From NCBI GenBank assembly GCA_921293015.1, contig OV121081.1, positions 55,143,877 through 55,207,876 of the forward strand: DNA of 64,000 nucleotides, written 5' to 3'. A model generated the notes under the pieces. The model ran no database searches and was not told the origin of the DNA. It saw only the letters and a list, made by a program, of their open reading frames with translations. Below, in pieces: positions 35,351 to 46,600 of this stretch (its first letter is position 1; each line of letters begins with the position of its first letter). The stretch is from Phorcus lineatus (Eukaryota > Mollusca > Gastropoda > Trochida > Trochidae). The position numbers were made by a program, and so were the translations under genes.

Positions 35351-36290
35351 TTCGAAAACTTCACGAAACCTAACAACATATGCATTAGGACATTAACTTA
35401 AATACAATTTGGATGGCTTCAAACATTATTCAATGTACATTAAAATCGCATCTTCTATAATGAACTTAAGTTTTTGACAGGTAGTTTACTAGACTACCAT
35501 TTAGTCTATCAAAGATATTTTTACTCAAAGCAAAAGTTCTTTAGATATAATTTTGGTCTTGCAATTTAATTTGTATTGCTTAAGTCTGGACCTCCTGAAC
35601 CAAGACTCAGACTATGTGAAAGGCTCCAAGTTTTACATAGTCAAGAGGCAGGAATAACAGGGATAAATGTTTACCTGTTTGTGATTGTCAAAAGATCGTT
35701 TAACCAAACTCCGCTAATGGATGAAACTTTTCCCAAACGTCTCTAAAAATAACTCACTCACTCGCTCGTTTGAATATGCAACTAGCTGTATGACCTTTAA
35801 GCTAGTCAACAGAATCTATTTTAACGATGGTACGTTTTAAATCAAGTCATATTCATAATTATAATCAAGAATTGATTAAGATGGTCTGTGCCATGATTGT
35901 TAGTTATATACATGCTTATGCTTCAATTAGGACATTATGTAAATACCAGGAACATCTGTTGCATAAAGGAATGACTCGTGCAATCGTTTTTATAAATGTT
36001 AGCTAACTCAATAGTAGTATTTAATATCAATGTGGAAACGTGGTAATGATTGCTTTAGAAAAGTGACAGGTGTGCCAGGAACGTACAAATACATGTCATC
36101 ATTTTATCCGATAGACAGACAACTAGGACGGGATAACCTCTCACTTCGAAAGTTTGAAATACTACTTTATTTAAATAAATGATTGAGGTGAGGTGAATTG
36201 GTTTAGATATGTATACGTTTCAAAATATATTATTTAAGTTCAAATATTCCAACTCAACTTCATAAGAAATCGAACAACAGCAACCAAAAT
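35351..36290. other. No gene recognised
   Basis: AT-rich. GAGGTGAGGTGAATTGG at about 36185 is a second copy of the terminus of the repeat that begins at 36291. Confidence 0.45.
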
Positions 36291-36480
36291 GAGGTGAGGT
36301 GAGTTGGTGTTTAACGCCGCTTTCAAGAGTATTTCACTTATATCGCGGCTGCTATTATTATTGCGGGGAGAAAGCCCGCAACACCATTGTGGCTATTCAT
36401 TGTGGTGAAACCTGCGACCATCGGCTGGAACTAGCGAACCATGGGTGGTACTGCGCTTAGATTCAGTGTAGCATTGCACC
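36291..36480 (-). repeat. SINE-like dispersed repeat, copy 1
   Basis: It starts GAGGTGAGGTGAGTTGG, then GTTTAACGCC, and contains GGTGAAACCTGC and CTAGCGAACC. The reverse complement of these blocks recurs in order at 55525-55679. The GTTTAACGCC/GAGGTGAGGTGA signature resembles repeats I associate with gastropods. Confidence 0.65.
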
Positions 36481-36712
36481 CTTAAATGATTGAAAGGCAA
36501 GTCTAAGGATGGCGCATAACGAACTCTGAAATATTACTGTAGTTAGATTACGTGTGCTGTTGGTTGTGAACTTCCTCGAAGTGGAGATAAGAATGCTAGA
36601 CAAAGCAATGGGTTGATTCAACATACACAACAAAAACGATACGTATCCTCTTTATGCTTTATATATCTTATTCTTTTTGTTTAAAAAATAGCACACATAC
36701 TCCTATTTTCAT

Positions 36713-36895
36713 CTAAACATGTAGTGTTTCAATCGAGTCATTCACAGTTCTCGGGGTACTCCGTACAGTGTCATGTTTGTCAGTCGTAGTGTGGATCAGA
36801 AACTCGGAAACAAATCCTAGAATGGTCAAATGAAGCACCCAAAGAACGATGGTGATGCCGAGTACAATCTGAATCCGTCTGGCCAGAAGAACCAT
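36713..36895 (-). CDS. Possible small type II membrane protein or first exon
   Basis: The ATG at 36895 opens a 60-residue frame. It starts MVLLARRIQIVLG and has a hydrophobic stretch of about 22 residues, then a polar Thr/Asp-rich stem. This layout matches the N-terminal anchor of a Golgi enzyme. The local base composition is more GC-rich than its surroundings. No downstream exon was found on the minus strand, and the frame simply stops after IETLHV. It may be a small protein, an orphaned first exon or chance. Confidence 0.25.
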   Translation of the reverse strand: MVLLARRIQIVLGITIVLWVLHLTILGFVSEFLIHTTTDKHDTVRSTPRTVNDSIETLHV

Positions 36896-37964
36896 CGGGT
36901 AAACACTGGTGTCTCACACAAGCCTGCTCCTGCAAACAAGAGCGCATCGTGCTATAAGGGCACTAAAGGACATTTAAGAAATAATTATCTTAACCTTCCT
37001 TCTGATTGCACTAGGTACATTGTATCATTTGTATTGGAACGATCGGCGCACTACGAAATCTGCAGGGTGTCTAAAACATTATTCAAACATTTTATATTCA
37101 TTATACATTACATCTTCCAAAAACATTCTTACCATTGGATGGTAATTATCTGTAGTTAGTATTTACGCTTTATTTTTCATTCGTTTACACACAAATACAT
37201 AAGACATGACTTTATCCTTGGTTTTGTTATAATACTGATAAGGCCAAGCGATATTGAGAGATATTTATCCTTTCAGGTGATAAAGCGCAACGTGATTCAA
37301 ACCTTTATCCTCGAGGCATGAAAAAATCAACAAGAATAAAATGTGACATTCTTACCTGTTTACTCAAGGTGTTTTTCTCCTATGAATGTGCATATGTATC
37401 AGATCAATGACATGCATAAGACGTGTCGTTGTCGATAACTTCATGCTTAAACGTTAAATGTATGAAACGTGTGAAACAGCTGTAACCGCTTTCACTTACA
37501 ACGATATTTTACTTTATTGATGAATTAACTTTGCATGTCTCTGAATAGATATGATATGAACATATAAATCAATTATATGTGCATGAGGTATTGTGTCATG
37601 TTGCCTTATTCATTAATTTTTGACAACATTTATTGAGTTTAGACTGTTGAAAAAGTTAGAATTAATGCAAATGAATTAAGCTCAGCATTAATTTAAATGA
37701 AAGCCTGTAATTGACAAACAGTAATATCAACTTGCACAAAACACCAATGTAACATAAAACGACTAAGGTAGCCTTAGATCAATGTTAAATAATGCAAATG
37801 GTGATAATTTCGTTTACAATGATAAAGTTGCTTTTGATATAAATTCTATTAAATCATGGGAGACGTACACGTGAAAAGTGTCTTTATTTTGTTATTATTT
37901 TGTTTAAAAAGTAAGAAGACATTTGAACTAGATTTTGAAACGTCAAACAAAACCAATTTCTCTG
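36896..37964. other. No gene recognised
   Basis: AT-rich. An open frame at 36830-37159 overlaps the minus-strand candidate and shows no domain. Confidence 0.45.
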
Positions 37965-38010
37965 ACTTTTGATTCAATGATTTCAATGTTGCAGGGTATC
38001 ACCTTAAGTT

Positions 38011-39596
38011 TTTTTGTTTTGTTTTTATTTCACTGTTTTTGGTACAAAGTCAACATAAAGAGATCAATCGAATTGTTGAAAAATGGAATTGTAATACTAA
38101 TATTCCAAATATACAGTTATAATCATAGCGTCAACAATGTAGATAAAACGTCGACATCAACTAAACAACGTATGACAAGAAGACCAAAATGTGGCAATGT
38201 TACACTACAAGTTATCTTTGAATTGTATTTATCTAAGGTGTATGCAGATTCAATGTCATGTTTAATGTGTGCCATGTTTGGGCGTCTGTTTGCTAGTCTT
38301 GATTTAAAAATGTTGTACTTTGTGAGAATGATGATACGATTGACTACGTCATTTCTTCTCTCTCGGTATCCAAATAGTATTTTCGACTTATCAAAGTGAA
38401 GAAGGGTGCCAGTTTTAAGTTGAATCCATTTAATAACATTGCTCCAAATTTCTTTTATTATATTGCAGTCATAAAACATGTGCGTTATAGTTTCCACTTC
38501 GTTTTTACAAAAAGTACAGACATTGGTGTCAATCAATTTCATTTTTGATAACAGTTCATTTGTTGATATGCATCTGTGGATAATACTATACTGAAACCAT
38601 TGATGTTTTACATTAACAAGTGCCCTGAAAGGTATCTTATGAATATAATTCCAGTCAATATCCGATATTTGTTCGTTAAAATCGATATTCCATTTCTTCC
38701 TGTATTTGTTGTTTGCATTTTGATTTTCGGTTGTTTGTAGTGTATCATAAAATATTCTGCATCCTTTGCTTGTTTTCACTAGATCTTGTAAAAAATAAGG
38801 AATGCAGGGCATGCAGGTTTTTCTGAGTATAGTGTTATTCGTTATTTTACAATAGCGTTTTATAGTTTTATAGATCCCGGCATATTCTAAAAAGTTTGTT
38901 TTGCAGTTGTACAATTTATTAAATTGTTAATAAGTTAGTATGTTTCCTTTGTCATCTACCAAATCGTTTATTAAAGATACTCCCGCCTTTACATAGTGTG
39001 TGTAGCATATTGGCTTATTGCCTATTCTAAGGTTATCATTATGCCAGATAGGCTGTGTGAGCACATCATTTTGCTCCTTAATGCATTGTCCTTTACTACT
39101 GATGTATTGTCCCCATGCTAATAACACATCCATCCAAAAATCATTTGTTCGCTTTGTCAGTATGTTTTCTTTGATATGTTGTTCACATTTTGATAGAAAA
39201 TTCATATCATTTGTGTTGATGTTAAGGTAAAATAATTTGCTAAGTTTCGAATCTTTCTTGAATAACCTGTTAATCCATGTAATCTTTTGCGATTTGATCG
39301 TATTTTCTACGTTTGGTACCCTTAATCCTCCATCTTCAATTGATTTGCTAAGAATTTTTCGACTTACTTTATCGGGTTTATTTTGCCAAATAAATTTGAA
39401 AAACTCAGTATTTAATTGTTTCATAAAGGTTTTGTTTGGATTAGGGAGAGCTGAGAATAAATGATTTAATTTTGGTAGTATCAGACTTTTTAATACTGTA
39501 TTTCTACCTATAGGTGTAAGGGCTCTTGCTGACCATTTCTTCATTGTAAGCCGTACTTCCTTAAGTTTGTCTTTGTAGTTTCTTTCCACCTTTCTT
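38011..39596 (-). mobile_element. 5'-truncated L1/Tx1-like LINE with target duplication
   Basis: A 1586-bp insert is flanked by the 14-bp direct repeat TATCACCTTAAGTT (37997-38010, 39597-39610). On the minus strand it ends in an A-rich tail (complement of the T-rich run at 38011-38025). Truncation at 39596, an A-rich tail and a target duplication are the footprint of target-primed reverse transcription. Confidence 0.9.
38123..39589 (-). pseudogene. L1/Tx1-like LINE ORF2, C-terminal region with one nonsense codon
   Basis: A minus-strand frame opens at the truncation point and runs WSARALTPIGRNTVLKSLIL, PKLNHLFSALPNP, FFKFIWQNKPDKVSR, then GGLRVPN and, near the end, CTFCKNEVETITHMFYDC. These are the post-palm thumb and C-terminal Cys/His blocks of L1/Tx1-clade LINEs (LTPxGRxxVIK, FIWxxKPxKI, GGLxxPN, CxFCxxxxETxxHxFxxC). 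A single TAA at 38927-38929 breaks the frame; both parts are in phase. The endonuclease and RT palm are absent because of 5' truncation. Confidence 0.88.
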
Positions 39597-40015
39597 TATC
39601 ACCTTAAGTTGTTAAACACCCATCTCCAATCATCAAGGGCTAAATGTCCGATACTCGAGCCACTTATCCAACTGTGAATTTTCATAGGAAATGCGCGTTT
39701 GGTATGTATTGCTTCAATGACTTAAAAGTGGCAGTATATCACCTTCAATCGTTAAACACTCATCTTCGATCACCGAGGGTTAAATGTCCGACACTCTTTA
39801 CTTCTCCGACTGGGAATTTTCATCTGAAATGCGTGTACTTAATAAATTGCTTCAATGGCTACAAAGTTGCATCACTTTATCCTATCCTCGGTTACTCTTC
39901 TGTTATCATCCCTTGGAAATGTTATCACATTTCATTGCTTCAATGACCTTTAGTTGCTATACACACTCCTTGGTCACCTGAGGACTTGATGTCCAATACT
40001 ATCCATTATGTTTGC

Positions 40016-40590
40016 CCTTGATTCTGTTTACGAAACAATATCATAGTTTTATGCAGTTGAAACTGAGTTTGGTAGATTATTTTTTGACACAGCGCTGGTT
40101 GTTCTACTACACGCAGCCGTTGAAACTGGGGACAGCTTCCCCAATGAAAAGGATTATATTTCGCACACAAAATCAATAATAAGAGTCATAATCACGCCTC
40201 AAATCAATCCCACCCCTACAAGTGAGAGTTTTTTGCACCTAAACTCAATTCTTCCTCGTCACTTACCCTTCTCACCAACGCCTCCCCCAACCCCAACCTG
40301 CTACGTGTACGTGAAATTGAAAGGGGAAATATTTTGTAAATGGAAACAAAAGTTAGATATTTTGAGAGAATATTGTTATCATTTCCTTGTTTATTCACAT
40401 TTGTTTCCGGGCAGGAATCCTCTACGATTTGGGAAAGGCATGTTTAGTGTTAACTTGACATTTGGTGAGTTTTATTTGTTTCCAAATGATGATGATTGTA
40501 GATTGTTTGTGCATAGCTTGAACGTAATACATTATCAAAATCTTTATTTCTCTTCTTTTGCAGAACACATAATTTTCAGGTATCGGTGAA
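40016..40590. other. Upstream region of the Ig receptor gene
   Basis: Probably contains the promoter and 5' UTR. TTTTCAG at about 40573-40579, just before the start codon, could be a splice acceptor for a non-coding first exon. No TATA box was identified with confidence. Confidence 0.35.
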
Positions 40591-40657
40591 ATGAAAACTA
40601 CTGGAAATTTCTTTGCATTATTTATGATGATTTCTGAGTCTTTGTCACGTTCAATAG
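40591..40657 (+). CDS. Ig receptor exon 1: signal peptide
   Basis: The ATG at 40591 starts MKTTGNFFALFMMISESLS, a short hydrophobic leader. The exon ends at ATAG|GTACGT, phase 1. It is the weakest exon because the leader is only moderately hydrophobic. Confidence 0.7.
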
Positions 40658-43600
40658 GTACGTACTTGAAATTTCATAATAGCAAAAATGGTGAATAAAG
40701 TACCATTTTAAAATATATCTATCATTAACACTTTTAAACAAGTTTTCAAGGGACCTTTCCTCTTGTCTTTGTAAATACAATATTGGACTTTAGTTAAAGT
40801 TAATCCAATGCTTTATTGGCCATATGCAATTAACAATGTGGTTGTTTATTGATGTTTATGTCAGCCTCTCGTGATTAGGGTCGAGGATCACATGAAGCTG
40901 GTTTCAGTGGTCTTGTAAACTTCATAAGTCTATCACAAAAGGCCACTTCCATTTATTCTCTTTTCTTTCAAAATATAAGGACATTTTTTATAACTTAACT
41001 TTCCTCAGACCTGAATGTGCCGCTTAAAGCGCTATCGGGAAGCAGGAAATTGGTTTACGCAGGACCGGAAGAGACCATCATGTTCAACTGTTCCATCGCT
41101 GGTGTCAAGGACCCAAGGTACATAATCTTCACTGAATTTTGGGAAATGAAATCTCAAGTGCTCAAGCTGCACGGGTTGAAGAGAAAATAACGCTATGAAA
41201 CAAATGTATGGTTGCAAATCGTATCAAAAGGTTTAATGGTTGTTCCGTAATGGCTACTTGATTAAGTTGTTTTATTGTTCAAGTAATGGTTAGAAATTAA
41301 TATAATAATGTTTTCAAATATTGTTTTTTGGAATGTGAAAAAATCTTTTGAAGAAGTATGTGAAAAAAGGCAACTGGAGCTGTGTCTATTGTAATGGTGG
41401 TTTTTGGAGTGGTTGTTGTGTGTTTGGATTTGATATTAATGAAAAAGTAGGGGTTTATTTTCATGTCATGAAATAGTAGTTTTTGGAATGGTTTTCATGA
41501 AATGACGGTTTTTGATAGGTTGTTCATGATTTTTTAAAATTTGTTATTCATGAAATAGTGTTTTTTTGGATTGTTCATTTAATGTAGTTTTAGATGGTTT
41601 ATGAAATGTTGGTTATTTAAGTGTTGTATTTGCATATGATTCATGAAGTGATTGACAATGGTTTATAATAGACAGCTCCTGGGGAAACAGTTACCTGCCA
41701 TACTATACTCGGACTGAAGCGCTCATAAAATACACTACAAAAACTCACTGTCCAGCGTATTATTTGTACAACATCGATATTAGCTCGCTATAGGTACCCT
41801 CACTGATCATAGCATTATTTCCATCTATGATATTAACATCGGCTGCCATGTAAAATGATTTGTAAGCATAAAATATAGAATATAAAGAAAAAGATTTAAA
41901 TACATTTATTTCATTGTTGAAAGGTAATTGTTATAGTTCATGAAGTAATCGATTGTCTCATGAAGTGATTATTCATGTTTCATGATGTGATGGCTCATTG
42001 TTCTTTGCTGGTTGATTAAATTTGCTTATGGTTTATCGCATGAAAGCGTATTTATGTTTACGATCGACTCATGGCTCTTTGTTAATGAGATTATAGTCTA
42101 TGGTTCCTGACTTCATTCGTGATTGTTTAAAGATCCATTTTCATCTTTACATAATGTTCTAAGTAATTTTAACGTATTCATTGCAAAATTAGAAAACGTT
42201 TAATTCAAACAAAACGACAATCAGACCAAAATTCATTAAAATAATTGCAATTAAACGAAAGGGCATTCCCGAATCGACGTGGTACTATAAATAGAAGGGG
42301 CGTATTATTTGCAAGATCGCGAAGGATTGTGGGACGTAAACAGAGGATGTAAACAAAGATGGCCGAATCAAGACGTTCGCGGAGACCGAGTCGAAAACTC
42401 TTAGAAAGTTTGGAGGTAAGGAAACGTTTTCATGTATTGGAACAGCATTTAGTTCGATAGAATATACGTTTATCTGCTCGAATAAATAATAAATAAATAT
42501 CCATCATCGTGATCGGAAGCCATAACAATGAGATCGCGATAAACAGGAAGTATGGTAAATCCTACACATAAAACTGTGACGTCACGGATTGTGGGTTCGT
42601 TTATGGCTACGGCAAGTTTTGGAGGGTGGTATACTTTGAAATTAAAATTAAATACCTTCTCGTTGATTATAAATTCTTTCTATGGTCTCAAAAAATTGTT
42701 GAAAGATTTTTCTACAGAACTGTATAGTCGGATGTGCGATATATGAAAACGGAGTTATTACGAATGCAAAGTTGAAAATGGATCTTTAAGGACTTGTGGC
42801 TCATATTTCATGAAGTGTTATCCTATGGTTCAGGCGATGATTGTTCACGGATCGATCAACCAATGGTTCATGACGTGGCCCAATGCTCATGAAGTGATGT
42901 TATAAGGTTGATCATATAACGCTTACTAAAATACAGAGGAAGAATTGTCGACAGTGCTGTAGTAATGGGTAACTACTTGTTGTAAGATTCAATGTTACAG
43001 TTATATCTCTGACTACTGACACTATACATCAAAGAGGGTACATGCGCATTTGTCTTGTGTCCCACTGCTTTCATGTTAAGCTTCGTATTAAAAATTCCGT
43101 GATCACCCTTTTGGTCGTACGTTGGGATATAGAATATTGTCAAAATCATTGTTTTGTAATTAAAAAAAAGAAAAACATTATTTGCCTTTTCGTGATCGTT
43201 TAGTTGTGCTGCCATTTTGCTGAACTGCAAGCGAGGCTGAGAAGCGAAAATTGCCGATTTTTGACGAGCATGTTTCGGTTTTTGGCAGTGTTGGTTACCG
43301 GCTTGGAAGCTTGTGTGGCTCATTCGCATCCTGTCTCAGGGTAAGACGTAAAGCTGACGCTCCACTCCACTTAGTGGATCATACAGGAGACAGGGTAGTG
43401 GAGTGGAGCGTCAGCTATACGTCTTACCCTGAGACAGGATGGGCTCATTCGGTGACATCGTTTCCATTTCGGAAGATTATGTTCTATTAAAAACGGCCAC
43501 CGTTTCCATCCAAGACGCATTTTCTTCAAGTTTTGAATAATTATTTTCCCATACGAATGATTTTTGCTCCATATAAGCGTATTTTCCTTCTATTCCGCTG

Positions 43601-46600
43601 ATTATTCACCGTTTGTATGATAGGCCTGGTGATGCATGGTCTTCGTGGTCGATTTCTTTATTCTAGGATCATGAGAATCATTTCCATTAATTTTAGTAGG
43701 TCATTTTCCCTTTGTACAGTTGATCGTCATAATCCTTTATAGTTGAACCCAATCATTTTCATTTATAGGAGATAATCATTTGACATTTTCAGTAGATGTA
43801 AATAATTCTATAGAACTTTCTTAGACAATTTCCTTCTCAACCTTCAAAGTTCTATATCAGCTTCAGGTGGTTATTGAACGACTCGCTACTACGACAGACG
43901 AACAGGACGCTGCTGGTGGAGGGGGCCTCAGAGGGCCATGATGAAGAGTACACCTGTCTCGTCACCTCCAGGATCGGGACTCTCCGCTCAGAGATACTCA
44001 CCCTCAGACTCGCAGGTAGGAAACATCCCTTAAAACGGGTCATTGCTGACTTGACTTTGCAACTTTTCAGCGTTGCTGATTAGGGATATAAATGGAGAGT
44101 TTATTTGATACAGCATAAAGTTTTTAAGCCACGTTTATTCATATCTTTCGGATAGTTAAAGCGGACACCGAAAAGATTAGAAAATTATAAACAAGGATGG
44201 CAAACCCGTAAGATTTTACTGGCGCTTTTGTCATTAAGCTGTATTACAAGGGCTTTATATTTTCTATCTACGGTATCATGTATGTGAAGAATACTGCTTC
44301 TTGGTCTCGGTAGAAACTGAAAACCAATCACCCAGAACGGTCATCATCGTTTTCTCAACCTCTCGGTTTACATTTTCTACCAAACCCCAAGAGTCGTGTC
44401 CGTCCCATATTCGAAGACATTTCTAAAAATGGTCGACAAACATAATGGTCCGTTCAATTGTAGATAGTATATTTTATGCCAGTTTCTTGTCAATATTTCT
44501 GATGTTGACCTTTTGTCATTGCAGAGATAATATCGACACCAAGTCGCCGAACAAGAGAGAAGGACGACGTAGACCTATTGGAGTGTGATGTGCCGCAATA
44601 TTCGGTACCTCCTCCCCAGATCATTTGGTTCAGGAACAGAAAACCTCTTGGTGAAGACGCTGAAAACATGTACACTGACATCAACGGTATCAGTATCATA
44701 ATTTTCATACTTTTAACAATCTCACTACAACTCCTGTTACAACTAATAAAGATAATGATTCGCCTGACGAGAAACAGCGATACGAGATTGTATCATATCT
44801 TTGAGATAAACAGTTTTAAGATATTGAACCTTTGTTTAATGAGTAAAAATGGTACGAGACCGAATCCTAGCGTGGGAAATAACATATGATAATATAAAAA
44901 TGAAGAATTTATCATACATGTAGCTTTGAGATTAACAGTTGTACAATATTGATTCCTAGTTTGGTGAGTAATATGGCTACAAGATTGAATCCTAACCTCG
45001 AGAATAACAGTTTTATGAGATTGGACACTAGCTATGGGATTGAACAGTTTTACGAGATTGTATATGAAATATTTAAATGAAAATCCAAGGAATTCTGAAT
45101 TGCATAAGTATGAACTCTTCTGTCCTTTTATCATGCCAACAATTGAAATTTTGTACGAGACCGGACGATTGAAAAATGCGTTTTAAAGATGTTTATTTAC
45201 ACATTTTTTGTCAGTTAATCCGAAGTTTCAAGTTTTAACGTCCAAACTTAATTCAAATTATATGATATTTGTACTAAGATACACAACCAAGTGATCAAAC
45301 TTTCGGTATGCAGCTGTATATCCGCTCTGATGATGATGAAAGGATATTATTCAAGTATTTATGAATATGAAGGAAGTTCCTTATTTTGACATTTCATTGA
45401 CTGCTTACATCTGATCTTTGTTCCCGCTCAGGCTCCCTGGTATTCATGTACAAAAGCCAGGATGATAGGAATGCTAGGTACCAATGTGTGGCGACCAATT
45501 TCATCCTCAACTCCAGCGTCGAAGGTGACTCTGTGTACTTCAAGAGTCGGTCAACATATCGTAAGTCATGTCTTGAGATAGAGAGAGTGGCACAAAACTT
45601 TGGTGGCGTCTCATTAAAAATTTCACTAAAAACAAAATTTCCTAAGGAACGTTTCCTCCCGTACTTTACGATGATAAACTATATGATAATAGTTTGGATA
45701 TTGCAAATATAATGAACCAATATTTCACTAATCAAACCAAAGTCAATTATCCTGACAGGCAAATTGAAGACGTTATTCCTACCATTAACAATCCTCTATG
45801 TGATCTGTATCTTTATACAAATGAAGTTCATGATATTCTGTCTTCATTAGATACAACAAAAGCGACGGGGCCAGACGGCATTAGCAATAAGTTCTTAAGA
45901 ATGAACTCTGAACTGTTAGCGGGTCCTCTTACAGAAGTTTTTAACTTATCGCTTTCTAAAAAGATATTTCCGCAAATTTGGAAAGATGCCTCCGTTGTTC
46001 CTATTCATAAAAAGGGAAGTATTAATGATTGCACGAATTACAGACCTGTTGCACTGACAAGCTGTGTGGCCAAAGTTTTTGAAAAATGTGTATTTAAACA
46101 TGTCTATAATTTTCTCAGAGATAATAACATATTGTCTAACCTACAATCCGGTTTTACACCAGGGGACTCTACTGTCAATCAACTTACATATCTTTATGAT
46201 TTCATAGCTGAAGCAGTAGATAAAGGTAAGGAAGTAAAAGCGGTCTTTTGTGATGTTAGTAAAGCTTTCGATAGAGTTTGGCATAAGGGCATAATTTACA
46301 AACTTAAAAAAATTGGAATAAATGGAAATTTGTTAACATGGTTCGAGAGCTACCTTGAGAACAGAGAACAAAGTGTTGTTATTAATGGTTTCCGATCTGA
46401 CAACAGGCAAGTCTTCGCTGGCGTGCCACAAGGTTCCGTCTTGGGGCCGCTTTTGTTTATTTTATATATCAACGATATAGTTGAAGGCATCAATTGCAAT
46501 ATACGGCTCTTCGCGGACGATACATCCCTATACGCGATTATTGGGGATCCCGTTGAAACTTCTGCTGATATAAATGATGACTTGAAGCGAATTTCTGAAT

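Larger units (their letters stand above)
37965..40015. repeat. Degenerate ~140-bp tandem repeat split by a LINE
   Basis: Units with GTATATCACCTTCAA, GTTAAACAC, GGGTTAAATGTCCGA and ATTGCTTCAATGAC recur at about 39611, 39751 and 39955. The piece at 37965-38010 ends in the same TATCACCTTAAGTT where the array resumes at 39597, so the LINE at 38011-39596 interrupted a unit. Confidence 0.7.
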
